Positions 35,578 through 44,556 of a stretch of 64,000 nt of DNA are shown piece by piece (position 1 is the stretch's first letter; every line of letters begins with the position of its first letter). This stretch comes from Flavobacteriales bacterium (GTDB taxonomy: Bacteria > Bacteroidota > Bacteroidia > UBA10329). Under the pieces are notes generated by a model. It was not told where the DNA came from. It saw nothing but the letters and a program-made list of their open reading frames with translations, and ran no database searches. Location: NCBI GenBank assembly GCA_020635495.1, contig JACJZQ010000005.1, positions 1 through 64,000 on the forward strand. The letters are read 5' to 3'. Made by a program: the position numbers and the translations under genes.

Positions 35578-36846
35578 ATGAAAAAGACAACCTATTTGAC
35601 GCTGTTGGTCACAATGCTAATTGCACCGGTGTTTAGCGGATGCGAGAAAGAAGATCTGCCAGTGGACAATGACCCTACCGAATCAAATTTCGTTGTTTAC
35701 ACCAACGAGAGTGGTGTGCCAAATGAGGAGGCCAATGTGCTGCAGGCCGTTTACACAGATGAACTAACGGGAGATGCCATTGACTTCTACGGAAACTTTG
35801 ATGCAGAAGGTAGTCCGCTGCAAGTTCAGACCGTAAGGGTGAAACAAGCTGATTCGGATACCATCATCAACTTTATCATCAACCCCATTACCAATAATTT
35901 CGACAAGGCCATTTTGGAAGTGAACGGTTCGCGGCTAGCAATAATGGTCTCCTTCTTTTTTCCTGAAGGAGACACCAGTATGGTTATGAGCTACTATGAT
36001 GTGAATTGGAATACCGGAGAATCGGAACTGATCTATTCCAGCGAGTTATTGATGACAAACGGATCAATCACGGAGCGTCCCATCTTTTATCAGCCACGTC
36101 TGGCATCGCCACATGATGGCGGGGCGTTTGCAGGGTTACTAGCGGGAGTAGGTACAGGAATAGCAGTGGCGGAAACAGTTGCTGCGATCGGGGGCGGTTT
36201 CAGTTTGGCCGGAACAGCTGCTGGGGCTGTAGCTGCTGGTGTTGCCGCAGTTGGAACCAGTGTAATACTTGGAGTGGTAGTGGTTGGTGCCACCTTGATA
36301 GCCATTACCAATAACGCCAACGCATCTGAGCCAGTGCCTTCAGGAACTCCGCTTCCGCCCGGAACACCTCAGTCCAACCCGACCCCAGACCCCGAACCTC
36401 AGATTCCAACACCTGTTAATCCGTGTTTGACCAATGGAGTTAACGTAACCGTAGGTGTAGATCCAGGGAACGTGTTGGTTGCTATCGCAACTGGCGGTAC
36501 AGGTGGTCCATACACTTTTTCATGGTCAACCGGAGCCACTGCAACAGCAGGAACCTACACTACGCTAACTCCCGGGCAGCCTGGAACATATAGCGTAAGT
36601 GTGGTAGACGCCAATGGCTGTGCTGCCTCAGGTTCCGCAACCATTGGAGAAGGTGTCGGAGAATGTCAATTGTGCGCAACCGCCAGTGGAACTCAATTCA
36701 GCTGGAGCAATGGTTCAACTAGTTCATGTATTACCGTCAATGAACCAGGAACGTATACGGTGACTGTAAGCGATACATTGCTCCCTCAACCCATTAATGA
36801 GCAGTTTCAAGTACTTGGTGTGACGGGTGCATTGGAGTGTCCTTAG
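35578..36846 (+). CDS. lipoprotein with Ala/Gly-rich hydrophobic segment and SprB-like C-terminal repeats
   Basis: A 422-residue protein with a lipoprotein signal ending APVFSGC. Residues about 25-180 form an unassigned, mostly beta domain. Residues about 182-243 are a long Ala/Gly/Val stretch (FAGLLAGVGTGIAVAETVAA, then AGTAAGAVAAGVAAVGTSVI) that looks like a glycine-zipper membrane segment. A Pro-rich linker (about 250-280) leads to two repeats like those of SprB/gliding-type adhesins: PYTFSWSTGAT, TYSVSVVDANGC, and the degenerate FSWSNGSTSSCITV. It is divergent from the four-gene lipoprotein operon and followed by the two-component system, so all three may be one functional unit. Function unknown. 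Confidence 0.75.
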   Translation: MKKTTYLTLLVTMLIAPVFSGCEKEDLPVDNDPTESNFVVYTNESGVPNEEANVLQAVYTDELTGDAIDFYGNFDAEGSPLQVQTVRVKQADSDTIINFIINPITNNFDKAILEVNGSRLAIMVSFFFPEGDTSMVMSYYDVNWNTGESELIYSSELLMTNGSITERPIFYQPRLASPHDGGAFAGLLAGVGTGIAVAETVAAIGGGFSLAGTAAGAVAAGVAAVGTSVILGVVVVGATLIAITNNANASEPVPSGTPLPPGTPQSNPTPDPEPQIPTPVNPCLTNGVNVTVGVDPGNVLVAIATGGTGGPYTFSWSTGATATAGTYTTLTPGQPGTYSVSVVDANGCAASGSATIGEGVGECQLCATASGTQFSWSNGSTSSCITVNEPGTYTVTVSDTLLPQPINEQFQVLGVTGALECP

Positions 36847-36930
36847 CACATGGCAACCGGTATAGAGCACACTTCAATTGGTGGCTTTAGGTAAGCATCA
36901 CGGGTCTTTAGGTACAACTTATCGAAACAA

Positions 36931-36946
36931 TGGCCCTAACGGGTCA
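36931..36946. promoter_or_regulatory. dyad operator candidate TGGCCC-TAAC-GGGTCA (copy B)
   Basis: Located 41 bases upstream of the TTG start of the response-regulator gene; the ATG at 36930 that opens a longer frame lies inside the dyad. A -7-like box (CATCTTTG, 36955-36962) lies only 23.5 bp from the centre, so the site would overlap the -33 region, which suits autorepression more than activation. Two copies of CTTTAGGTA (36885-36893 and 36906-36914) lie just upstream. Confidence 0.55.
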
Positions 36947-36986
36947 TATTTTGGCATCTTTGGTGCTCAAATCAATTCAAGGGTAT

Positions 36987-37613
36987 TTGAAAACCATTTA
37001 CATCTGTGAAGACCATCCGTTGTTCAGGCAATCGCTGGAGCAACTGGTTTTGAAAGCCGATGATCTGGAGCTTGTAGGCACAGCCTCTACCGGGTCTGAG
37101 GCAGTTCAGGCAATTCCAGACCTAAGACCGGATGTTGTTCTTTTGGATCTTAACCTACCAGAAATTGACGGGTTTGGGGTACTTGAATTTGTCAGAAGCA
37201 CCCTTCCTGAATCCAAGGTCGTTATCCTAACCAGCTATAACGATAAGTTGTTGGCGGATAAGGCACGGAAAGCTGGAGCAGCGGCTTATTTGTTGAAGGA
37301 TACGGATGGAAAAACCCTACTTCAGATAGTACGGGATCTGGACTTGGGTAAGTTCTTTACCAACGTATCTGCTCAAGAAGAACCCGGTTTTGATAACGAC
37401 CGTGAATTCACATCCATTCTGAAGTTGACCCGAACAGAAAAGAAGATTGTGGCGGGGCTTATTGCCGGAGCGTCTGTAGCCGATCTGGCTTCCCAGTTCT
37501 TCATCTCCGAGAACACTGTAAAAAACCATAAGAAGAACATCTACCGGAAGTTGCAAGTAAACACGCAGCCAGAGCTTATTCTTCTTTGTCAGAAGCATGG
37601 ATTGTTGGATTAA
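36987..37613 (+). CDS. LuxR/NarL-type response regulator of the local two-component system
   Basis: A 208-residue regulator: receiver domain (about 1-118) with acidic pair ICEDHPLF, phosphoacceptor Asp in VVLLDLNLPEIDG, Thr in VILTSYND and Lys in AYLLKDTDG, all intact. The LuxR-type HTH is at about 145-205 (TRTEKKIVAGLIAGASVADL, ISENTVKNHKKNIYRKL). I choose the TTG at 36987, giving MKTIYICEDH, a normal receiver start; the ATG at 36930 adds 19 residues and lies inside the dyad. The sensor-kinase gene starts seven bases after the stop, so the two are co-transcribed. It is the best candidate to bind the dyad sites. Confidence 0.88.
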   Translation: MKTIYICEDHPLFRQSLEQLVLKADDLELVGTASTGSEAVQAIPDLRPDVVLLDLNLPEIDGFGVLEFVRSTLPESKVVILTSYNDKLLADKARKAGAAAYLLKDTDGKTLLQIVRDLDLGKFFTNVSAQEEPGFDNDREFTSILKLTRTEKKIVAGLIAGASVADLASQFFISENTVKNHKKNIYRKLQVNTQPELILLCQKHGLLD

Positions 37614-37620
37614 GAGACAC

Positions 37621-39405
37621 ATGAGGAGGCTGATTCTGCTTCTAGGGATCTTCACATTGACCATTCAGGTAAATGCCCAAAGCATAGACCTTATTCCGTA
37701 CAGCAAAGCAATTGATACACCAGAGAAACTCAGGCCCGAAGAAGCGTACAACCTGTTTGCAGATTCCTCTCAATGTATCGTAGGAAATACCTCCTTCGGA
37801 TTTTCTGAGAATTATTTCTGGCTACTTGTCACCTTACCGCCTCAATTAGACTTGGACAGAACGTACATGTTGGATATCGATAATCCGCATATCGATCTCA
37901 TTCAGGCTTACCGAATAAGCCAAGGCAAACTGCGGAGTATGGGGAGAAGCGGAGACAGAATGCCTTTTTCTGAGCGAACGTATGAGAACAGGCGCAATGT
38001 ATTTCCCATGGAATTCAACGCAGCATCTGACCGCATTCTGATCTTGGTTGACAAGCGAAATGCATCTGTGACAGTTCCGCTCAAACTGTGGGAAAGTCAT
38101 GCGTTCGGTCAGCACGAATCTCGCACCGACATGATATTCGGACTGTACTTCGGCATGCTGCTGCTGATAATTCTTTATTCGTTACTCATTTACGTGGTGC
38201 AGCGGTCTTCTGTTTATATCTGGTACACCGTTTACGTGGCAAGTATGTTTCTATACCTGTTTACACACGTTGGTTACGGGTTTCAGTTCCTATTTCCAAA
38301 CCAGTTTGAGTGGAGCAATTACCTGCGGTTGGTGATGATCGTGACAATCGTCATCTCGCAGATTCGTTTCACCCAATTGTTCCTTCCCGTGAGAGCCGTA
38401 GCGCCTTGGGTAAACCGCATCCTCAACACCATAATTGCAAGCCTAGTGGCCATTGTTCTTTGGTGGATCTTGGTTCCTGGTCTTTTTACCACATACACCA
38501 TTGTTGTTATCAATGTCATCTATGTAATTATCGGGACCTCGGTTATTTTACTGGTGGCGGCATTGGTTCTGTCTTGGAAAATAGACCGCACTTCTGTGAT
38601 TTTCTATTCGGCCGCCTTTGGCATGAATGTGCTGGCCACTTTATTGATGATTGCCGAAGAATATGGCGTTATTCAATTAGCAGGGCTACCGTTGCCGCCC
38701 GTTTTCATCGGTTCGTTTTTTGAGATACTGATCTTTGCCATCGGTCTGAGCTACCGGAGCAAACTCATCGGTGATGACCGCAGAAAACTGCTTTCAGACA
38801 TTAACCATCTGCAGCAAATGGCCATGCAGGCATTTGTGCGCGGAATGGAGGAAGAGAAGGTGCGTGTGGCCAATGAGTTGCACGATGATGTGGCATCGCA
38901 GCTCTCCTTGCTCAGTTTGAAATTGACCAAGACTTCAGATCAAGAATTTCAGAAACAGTTGGCCGAAATTACCGAAGGCGTTAGGCGGATTTCTCACCAG
39001 CTCAACCCCATTTCTCTTGATGAAGACAACTTCATTGAGAAGATAAAGCAATTGATAGCAGAGCATCGTAGCTCAGGATTGAATATCGGACTTCAGGTAT
39101 TTGATATGAAGGAATCTGTGTCTAAAGAAACGGGCCTACAACTCTACCGAATCTTGCAAGAAGCGTTGCAGAACGTCCAGAAACATGCCAAGGCAAATGA
39201 AGTAGAAATTCAACTTTTTCAGCACGGGAACGAACTTGTTATGACCATTGAGGATGATGGCGTTGGATTTGATCAAACCAAACACACCGCTGGACTTGGC
39301 ACAAATAACATGCGATTGCGCGCTGAGCAATTGAAAGGTGAATTCAGCATATCGTCAGCCGCAGGCGAAGGAACCAGTATTATGGTTTCTATACCATTGA
39401 GCTGA
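37621..39405 (+). CDS. 7TM sensor histidine kinase (7TMR-DISMED2)
   Basis: A 594-residue kinase that probably phosphorylates the upstream regulator. I use the ATG at 37621 (MRRLILLLGIFTLTIQV), which gives a signal peptide. The outer domain (about 20-175) has the 7TMR-DISMED2 pattern (SSQCIVGNTSFGFSENYFWL, MLDIDNPHIDLIQAY). Seven hydrophobic helices follow (about 178-380). The HisKA_3 dimerisation domain has the phospho-His in VANELHDDVASQLS near 412-425. The C-terminal ATPase domain has the N box EALQNVQKHA, DDGVGFD and GLGTNNMRLR. Outer 7TMR-DISM domains are thought to bind small carbohydrate-like ligands, but no ligand can be named here. Confidence 0.9.
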   Translation: MRRLILLLGIFTLTIQVNAQSIDLIPYSKAIDTPEKLRPEEAYNLFADSSQCIVGNTSFGFSENYFWLLVTLPPQLDLDRTYMLDIDNPHIDLIQAYRISQGKLRSMGRSGDRMPFSERTYENRRNVFPMEFNAASDRILILVDKRNASVTVPLKLWESHAFGQHESRTDMIFGLYFGMLLLIILYSLLIYVVQRSSVYIWYTVYVASMFLYLFTHVGYGFQFLFPNQFEWSNYLRLVMIVTIVISQIRFTQLFLPVRAVAPWVNRILNTIIASLVAIVLWWILVPGLFTTYTIVVINVIYVIIGTSVILLVAALVLSWKIDRTSVIFYSAAFGMNVLATLLMIAEEYGVIQLAGLPLPPVFIGSFFEILIFAIGLSYRSKLIGDDRRKLLSDINHLQQMAMQAFVRGMEEEKVRVANELHDDVASQLSLLSLKLTKTSDQEFQKQLAEITEGVRRISHQLNPISLDEDNFIEKIKQLIAEHRSSGLNIGLQVFDMKESVSKETGLQLYRILQEALQNVQKHAKANEVEIQLFQHGNELVMTIEDDGVGFDQTKHTAGLGTNNMRLRAEQLKGEFSISSAAGEGTSIMVSIPLS

Positions 39406-39416
39406 TTCTTCAATCT

Positions 39417-39424
39417 TACATTTG
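39417..39424 (+). promoter_or_regulatory. Bacteroidota -7 box (TACATTTG) for hemL
   Basis: An exact TAnnTTTG match ending 16 bases before the hemL ATG at 39441. TTG at 39397-39399 may be the -33 element, with a 17-base spacer. It starts a transcript separate from the two-component system. Confidence 0.6.
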
Positions 39425-39440
39425 CGGCACATTTCAAGCT

Positions 39441-40733
39441 ATGAGTACAACACGTTCAGAACAACTTTTCGAGAAAGCAAAAACACTTTTTCCTGGTGGT
39501 GTAAATAGTCCTGTGAGGGCATTTGGTAGCGTGGGCGGAACGCCTCGTTTCATCACCAAAGGAAAAGGAAGCAGGGTTTGGGATGCGGATGGAAACGAAT
39601 ACATCGACTTCTGCGCAAGCTGGGGTCCGTTGATCCTGGGTCATGCCAATGAAAAAGTAGAGAACGCCATTATTGAAGCGGTGAAAAATGGTCCATCTTT
39701 CGGAGCGCCAACCGTGCAAGAAAATGAATTGGCCTATCTGATTCTTTCGAATCATCGCTATGTGGAACGCATCCGTTTTGTGAGTTCAGGAACCGAAGCG
39801 GTGATGAGCGCGATCAGGCTTGCTCGCGGTTATACAGGACGAAACAAGATCATCAAGTTCGAAGGCTGTTATCACGGACACGTGGATTCACTTTTGGTGA
39901 AAGCGGGATCTGGATTGGTGACTTTCGGAGAGTCGAGTTCTGCTGGTGTGCCTAAAAGTTTTGTGGATGAAACGATTGTCGTGGCACTCAATGATATTGA
40001 AGCCGTGAAAGATGCCTTTGAGCAATTCAAGGATGAGATTGCTGCTGTCATCATTGAACCTATTCCAGCCAACAACGGCTTGCTTTTGCAGGACGGAAAG
40101 TTCCTTCGATTCCTTCGTGAGATATGCTCAGATGAGAATGCGCTGCTCATTTTCGATGAGGTGATAAGTGGTTTTCGAGTAGGTTTTGAAGGTGCTGCTG
40201 GTTTGTACGACATCAAACCCGACATCATCACTTTCGGAAAAATCATTGGTGGAGGAATGCCTGTTGGGGCGTTCGCTTCCAGCGAGAAGATCATGAATTC
40301 AGTTGCTCCACTTGGTCCGGTTTATCAGGCCGGAACGCTGAGCGGAAACCCAGTTGCCATGGCTGCTGGAAAAGCAGCTTTGGAACAACTGCTCGAACCG
40401 AATTTCTACGCAACGCAAGAGAAGAAGACCAAGAAACTGGTTTCAGCCGTGTTGGAGCATGTTGAGGAGAAAGAGTACAAAGTGAAAATGTTTTCCATCG
40501 GCTCCGTTTACTGGATTGCTTTCAGCGATAGACCGAGTATCAGAAGTGCTGCAGAAATAGACCCAGAAAGCATGAACATTTACCGCAAGTTCTACCACGC
40601 GCTGCTCGATAATGGTTTCTACATCGGTCCATCTGGTTATGAGGTTGGATTTGTGAGTGCAGCACACACGGAAGAAGAGTTGGCCGAGGCGGCACGAATC
40701 ATCAATTTGGCCTTGGATACTGCTTTGGCATGA
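39441..40733 (+). CDS. hemL: glutamate-1-semialdehyde 2,1-aminomutase
   Basis: A 430-residue PLP enzyme that converts glutamate-1-semialdehyde to 5-aminolevulinate, the first committed haem precursor in the C5 pathway. Family signatures are LFPGGVNSPVRAF near 17-29, CYHGHVDSLLVKAGSG near 146-161, LLIFDEVISGFRVG near 235-248, and FGKIIGGGMPVGAF, with the Schiff-base lysine, near 267-280. The length is normal. A peptidase C26-like lipoprotein gene overlaps its stop by four bases and is likely co-translated. Confidence 0.96.
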   Translation: MSTTRSEQLFEKAKTLFPGGVNSPVRAFGSVGGTPRFITKGKGSRVWDADGNEYIDFCASWGPLILGHANEKVENAIIEAVKNGPSFGAPTVQENELAYLILSNHRYVERIRFVSSGTEAVMSAIRLARGYTGRNKIIKFEGCYHGHVDSLLVKAGSGLVTFGESSSAGVPKSFVDETIVVALNDIEAVKDAFEQFKDEIAAVIIEPIPANNGLLLQDGKFLRFLREICSDENALLIFDEVISGFRVGFEGAAGLYDIKPDIITFGKIIGGGMPVGAFASSEKIMNSVAPLGPVYQAGTLSGNPVAMAAGKAALEQLLEPNFYATQEKKTKKLVSAVLEHVEEKEYKVKMFSIGSVYWIAFSDRPSIRSAAEIDPESMNIYRKFYHALLDNGFYIGPSGYEVGFVSAAHTEEELAEAARIINLALDTALA

Positions 40734-41479
40734 GAGGTTTTCTGCTGGTAATCGGAGCAATATTCCTACTCGGTTGCGGTGCCGATAAACCGAAAAGTCG
40801 TTCGGTTCTCATCTCCAAATATTACCCGAACAACGATTACCAGCGTTGGCTGCTGCATTTCGATAGTACACTGACTTTCTATCAGGCGTATGGAATGTCT
40901 GCAGATTCGCTTGCGATGATTCTGGATCAAGTTGATGGATTGATCCTCACAGGAGGAACCGACATTCATCCATCTTATCATGGAAAAGATTCGGCAGTAG
41001 CGCAATGCGGAACCATTGACCAATACCGCGATTCGTTGGAGTTGGCGTTGGTGGCGCATTCGTTCGAAAGGAAGATTCCAACGCTTGGTGGTTGCCGGGG
41101 CATGCAATTGCTGAATGTTGCCAAAGGCGGTTCGCTCATTATCGACATTCCATCAGAAAGAGGCTCAACGCTGCATCAGCAAGAAAAAGGCGATGCACAC
41201 CACATGATCTATTGCCACCAGTGGCTCAGCAGAATAGTAGAATTGGATAGTGCAGAGGTCAACTCAAATCACCACCAAGCTATTGACCAATTGGCCGATG
41301 GGTTCGAGATCATGGCCTATGCGCAAGATTCAATTATCGAGTCGTTCTATTGGACCAATAAGGAAACGCACCCATTTATTCTTGGTGTGCAGTGGCATCC
41401 AGAGCGGATGGAACGGGAAGATCCGTTGGCTGCCAATGTGGCCCGAATCTTCATCAAGAACCTCAACCGGCCGAAATAG
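40730..41479 (+). CDS. lipoprotein with gamma-glutamyl-GABA hydrolase-like (peptidase C26) domain
   Basis: A 249-residue class I glutamine-amidotransferase-like hydrolase with a lipoprotein signal ending IFLLGC, which is unusual for this family. The nucleophile is in LGGCRGMQLLN, with the Cys near 122. GGTDIHPSYHG near 80-90 is the usual substrate-loop motif. VQWHPERM near 222-229 supplies the catalytic His and Glu. Such enzymes remove gamma-glutamyl groups from amines. A lipidated, envelope-located form suggests action in the periplasm. The start overlaps the hemL stop by ATGA, and the 3' end overlaps the convergent FMN-reductase gene by 17 bases. Confidence 0.82.
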   Translation: MRGFLLVIGAIFLLGCGADKPKSRSVLISKYYPNNDYQRWLLHFDSTLTFYQAYGMSADSLAMILDQVDGLILTGGTDIHPSYHGKDSAVAQCGTIDQYRDSLELALVAHSFERKIPTLGGCRGMQLLNVAKGGSLIIDIPSERGSTLHQQEKGDAHHMIYCHQWLSRIVELDSAEVNSNHHQAIDQLADGFEIMAYAQDSIIESFYWTNKETHPFILGVQWHPERMEREDPLAANVARIFIKNLNRPK

Positions 41480-41999
41480 CCGATTCCAAGTCTTTCAATT
41501 TTGTGTTCAGTTCAGAGTTGTAAGACTCTTTCAATGAATCATCGCTGAAATTCTCTCTGAAAAGAGGCAAACTGAAAGTGCCAACAAGTTTGGCACCCCA
41601 GAATGGTAAGATACCCGATAGATGCCCGAGCACAGATTGCCCACCTCTTTTACCTGGTGTGGCGGACATCAATAGGATAGGTTTATCCTGAAAAATGCTA
41701 CCCTCCATTCGCGATAGCCAGTCCATTGTGTTCTTAAAACCGGCTGGAATGCTGCTGTTATACTCTGGCGTTGAAATGAGAAAACCATCAGCTTCATCAA
41801 ACAACAACCTCAGTGCCTTGATGGGTTCAGGAATTCCATTTTCTGCTTCAAGTTCCTTGGTGTAAAGTGGCGCTTCAAAATCGGATAACCGTATGGTTTT
41901 TACCTCAATTGAAGCGATGCGCTCTGCCGCAAGGCTAACCAACTGGTGGTTTATGGAACTGTTGCTGAGGCTTCCGGAAAATGCGAGAATTCGTTTCAT
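41463..41999 (-). CDS. NADPH-dependent FMN reductase-like flavoprotein
   Basis: A 178-residue cytosolic flavodoxin-like protein. The start at 41999 gives MKRILAFSGSLSNSSINHQL, with the FMN phosphate-binding loop SGSLSNSSIN. The second FMN loop, near 77-86, is TPEYNSSIPAG. Such enzymes reduce FMN, azo or quinone compounds with NAD(P)H. It is convergent with the preceding lipoprotein gene and overlaps it by 17 bases at the 3' ends. Confidence 0.85.
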   Translation of the reverse strand: MKRILAFSGSLSNSSINHQLVSLAAERIASIEVKTIRLSDFEAPLYTKELEAENGIPEPIKALRLLFDEADGFLISTPEYNSSIPAGFKNTMDWLSRMEGSIFQDKPILLMSATPGKRGGQSVLGHLSGILPFWGAKLVGTFSLPLFRENFSDDSLKESYNSELNTKLKDLESAISAG

Positions 42000-42146
42000 G
42001 GTGCTTGGTCGTTTACAAGGCAACAATCAGAATGAGCCTTTGTTTGAGGTGTAATGATAAGAGACATTATTGCTTGGATTGGCGTCATTGCTACGACAAC
42101 GCAAGCGAATGAAAAGCGTTCTTTTGCAGGTCTAGAATTGAACCGA

Positions 42147-44483
42147 ATGAAATCCTTGATCAGAATTTTCGCTCTTGTAGCTCCTTTGCTATTGAGTTTG
42201 GGTGCTTCAGCGCAGAACGCTCTCAACATTACCCAATTGGGTCATTTGTTATATGCTCAGAACTTGAGCGAGGTTAGAGGTGCAGAGCACAATGGCCGTG
42301 AATACGCATTGGTAGGAGTGCAAAACGGCTTCTCCATTGTTGATGTGGAAGACCCTGCAAATCCAACAGAGGTTTTCTTTGAGCAAGGACCGAGTTCCAT
42401 TTGGAGAGACCCTTTCTATTACAACGGACACGCATACTGTGTAACCGAAGGTGGTGGCGGACTGCTTATAGTTGACATGAGTCCACTTCCTGCAAGTACC
42501 AATCTAACCACAACGCTATATACTGGACAGAACATTACTTGGTCTTCTGCTCACAATATGTTCATAGATACGGAGAATGACAAAGCCTACATCTTTGGCT
42601 CCAATACGGTTGAAGGCGCAATTATTTTGGACATAAGCAATCCAATTGCACCAGTTGAATTAGGAGTGTGGAACGACCATTACATCCACGATGGATTTGT
42701 GAGAGGAGATACGCTTTGGGCATCTTGTCTGGAAGCAGGAACCTTCGTTGTGGATGTTTCGAATCCGTCCAATCCGGTGGTTCTTACCAGTTGGGACACA
42801 CCGAGTGAGTTCGGCCATAACGTTTGGCCTTCAGACGATAATGCATTCTGCTACACTACAGATGAGGTGGAAAGTGGCTACGTAACGGCTTATGACATGG
42901 CCAACTATCAGAACATTGTAGAGGCTGACAAGGCGAATCATCCGCTTTCAGAGAATGTCATTCCGCACAACACCCATTTCATCAACGATTACGTAGTTAC
43001 GTCTCACTACAGAGACGGACTTACCATTCATGATGTATCTGATCCATACAATATGGTTTTGACCGGTTATTTCGATTCGAGCCCGCTATCCGGTGGAGGT
43101 TTCAACGGTGCGTGGGGTGCCTGGCCTTATCTGCCTTCTGGCAACATTCTGATTGCGGATATTGAAGAAGGTCTGTTTGTGGTTGGAGCCACTTACAAGC
43201 GAGCAGCAAGATTAGAGGGTACAGTTACTGAATTTGGAAATAATAGTCCTATCAATGATGTGTTGATTGAGGTATCGACCGTCAATCTCACCGAGAACTC
43301 TAACCTGTTCGGAAATTACGCCACTGGAACCGAAGCAGCGGGTACATACACGGTAACGTTCACCAAAGGCGGATTTATTCCAGTAACGATAAACAATGTG
43401 GAATTGATTAACGGACAGACCACCGTTCTGAATGTGGATATGGTGCCGGAAGTTCCTTTCAGTATTGGTGGAACTGTTTCGGAGTTGGGAACAGGAAATG
43501 CTATAGAGGGTGCATCAGTGCATTTTACCAGCCAGTTTTTTGATCTTGATTATGAGTCTGACGCTAACGGAGAGTATCTGGACACAACATTCTTTGCCGG
43601 GCAGTACGAAGTGATTGTGACCGCTTGGGGATATGTTACAGAATGTACCTCGATCGATCTTACAGAAGGTACGCCAGACCTTGATTTTGAACTGGCCCGA
43701 GGTTACTATGATGATTTTGCCACTGACCTTGGTTGGGCCGTTACAGGGTCTGCCCCTGCCGGTGTTTGGGAACGGGGAATTCCTGTAGAGACCATATTCG
43801 ATGGGTCGGTCTGCAACCCAGGAGAAGATATTTCGGACGACTGCGGAGAAGAGGCTTACATTACCGGCAACGGAGGTGGCAATGCCGGTACTGATGATGT
43901 GGATGATGGTGTAACCATTCTGCGTTCTCCGCTTATGGATCTTACATCATACACGAATCCTACCATTCAGTTTGATTATTGGTTTTTCAATGCGGGAGGT
44001 AGCGGTTCTCCTAACGACAGCTATGTGGTTAAGGTCAATAATGGTTCTTCAACAGCTACCATTGCCAACTTACCCACCACAACCGATTGGGAACCTTATG
44101 GTTTTACCGTGAGTGATTTTGTTTCCATTACCGATCAGATGCAACTCATTGTAGAGGTAGCGGATGCTGATCCGGGTCATTTGGTTGAAGGAGGTCTAGA
44201 CAACTTTCAGGTACAGGAAGGCTTGGGCATGGAAGATGCAGATATGGTTGGCAGAATTTCCGTGTATCCTAACCCGAGTTCTGACGTTTTCAACGTAATG
44301 ATACCGGTTGGTTCGGAGAATGTAATGATGCGATTGTATAGCGTTACCGGTTCGCTAGTAATGGAAGAAAACAACCTTACTTCCGGTCAGAAAAGTTTTC
44401 AAACTCCTGCGCAGCCTGGAGTTTATATATGCGAGTTCTTTGTTGAAGGAAACCGCCAGGTAAGTCGGTTGGTTGTTCAGTGA
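42147..44483 (+). CDS. LVIVD-repeat (choice-of-anchor B) protein with T9SS sorting domain
   Basis: A 778-residue secreted protein. The ATG at 42147 gives a signal peptide ending LGASAQ. Residues about 25-345 carry LVIVD repeats (GFSIVDVEDPANPTEVFFEQ, AIILDISNPIAPVELGVW, FVVDVSNPSNPVVLTSW), which form a beta-propeller as in the choice-of-anchor B family. Two carboxypeptidase-regulatory-like beta-sandwich domains follow near 350-440 and 445-525. A jelly-roll-like region near 530-690 precedes the C-terminal T9SS type A domain (VYPNPSSDVFNVMIPVG ... PGVYICEFFVEG). It is a stand-alone gene between the FMN-reductase and ilvE; role unknown. Confidence 0.88.
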   Translation: MKSLIRIFALVAPLLLSLGASAQNALNITQLGHLLYAQNLSEVRGAEHNGREYALVGVQNGFSIVDVEDPANPTEVFFEQGPSSIWRDPFYYNGHAYCVTEGGGGLLIVDMSPLPASTNLTTTLYTGQNITWSSAHNMFIDTENDKAYIFGSNTVEGAIILDISNPIAPVELGVWNDHYIHDGFVRGDTLWASCLEAGTFVVDVSNPSNPVVLTSWDTPSEFGHNVWPSDDNAFCYTTDEVESGYVTAYDMANYQNIVEADKANHPLSENVIPHNTHFINDYVVTSHYRDGLTIHDVSDPYNMVLTGYFDSSPLSGGGFNGAWGAWPYLPSGNILIADIEEGLFVVGATYKRAARLEGTVTEFGNNSPINDVLIEVSTVNLTENSNLFGNYATGTEAAGTYTVTFTKGGFIPVTINNVELINGQTTVLNVDMVPEVPFSIGGTVSELGTGNAIEGASVHFTSQFFDLDYESDANGEYLDTTFFAGQYEVIVTAWGYVTECTSIDLTEGTPDLDFELARGYYDDFATDLGWAVTGSAPAGVWERGIPVETIFDGSVCNPGEDISDDCGEEAYITGNGGGNAGTDDVDDGVTILRSPLMDLTSYTNPTIQFDYWFFNAGGSGSPNDSYVVKVNNGSSTATIANLPTTTDWEPYGFTVSDFVSITDQMQLIVEVADADPGHLVEGGLDNFQVQEGLGMEDADMVGRISVYPNPSSDVFNVMIPVGSENVMMRLYSVTGSLVMEENNLTSGQKSFQTPAQPGVYICEFFVEGNRQVSRLVVQ

Positions 44484-44556
44484 GGATTAGCGACTTTCGC
44501 GCAGCGGAAATCGAAAGGTTTTCGTAATTTATTGACGGATCAAAACACCTTTTGAC

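Noticed and set aside
36930..36986. ATG at 36930 as start of the response-regulator gene
   Set aside because: It lies inside the dyad operator candidate and adds 19 residues before a normal receiver start; the TTG at 36987 fits better.
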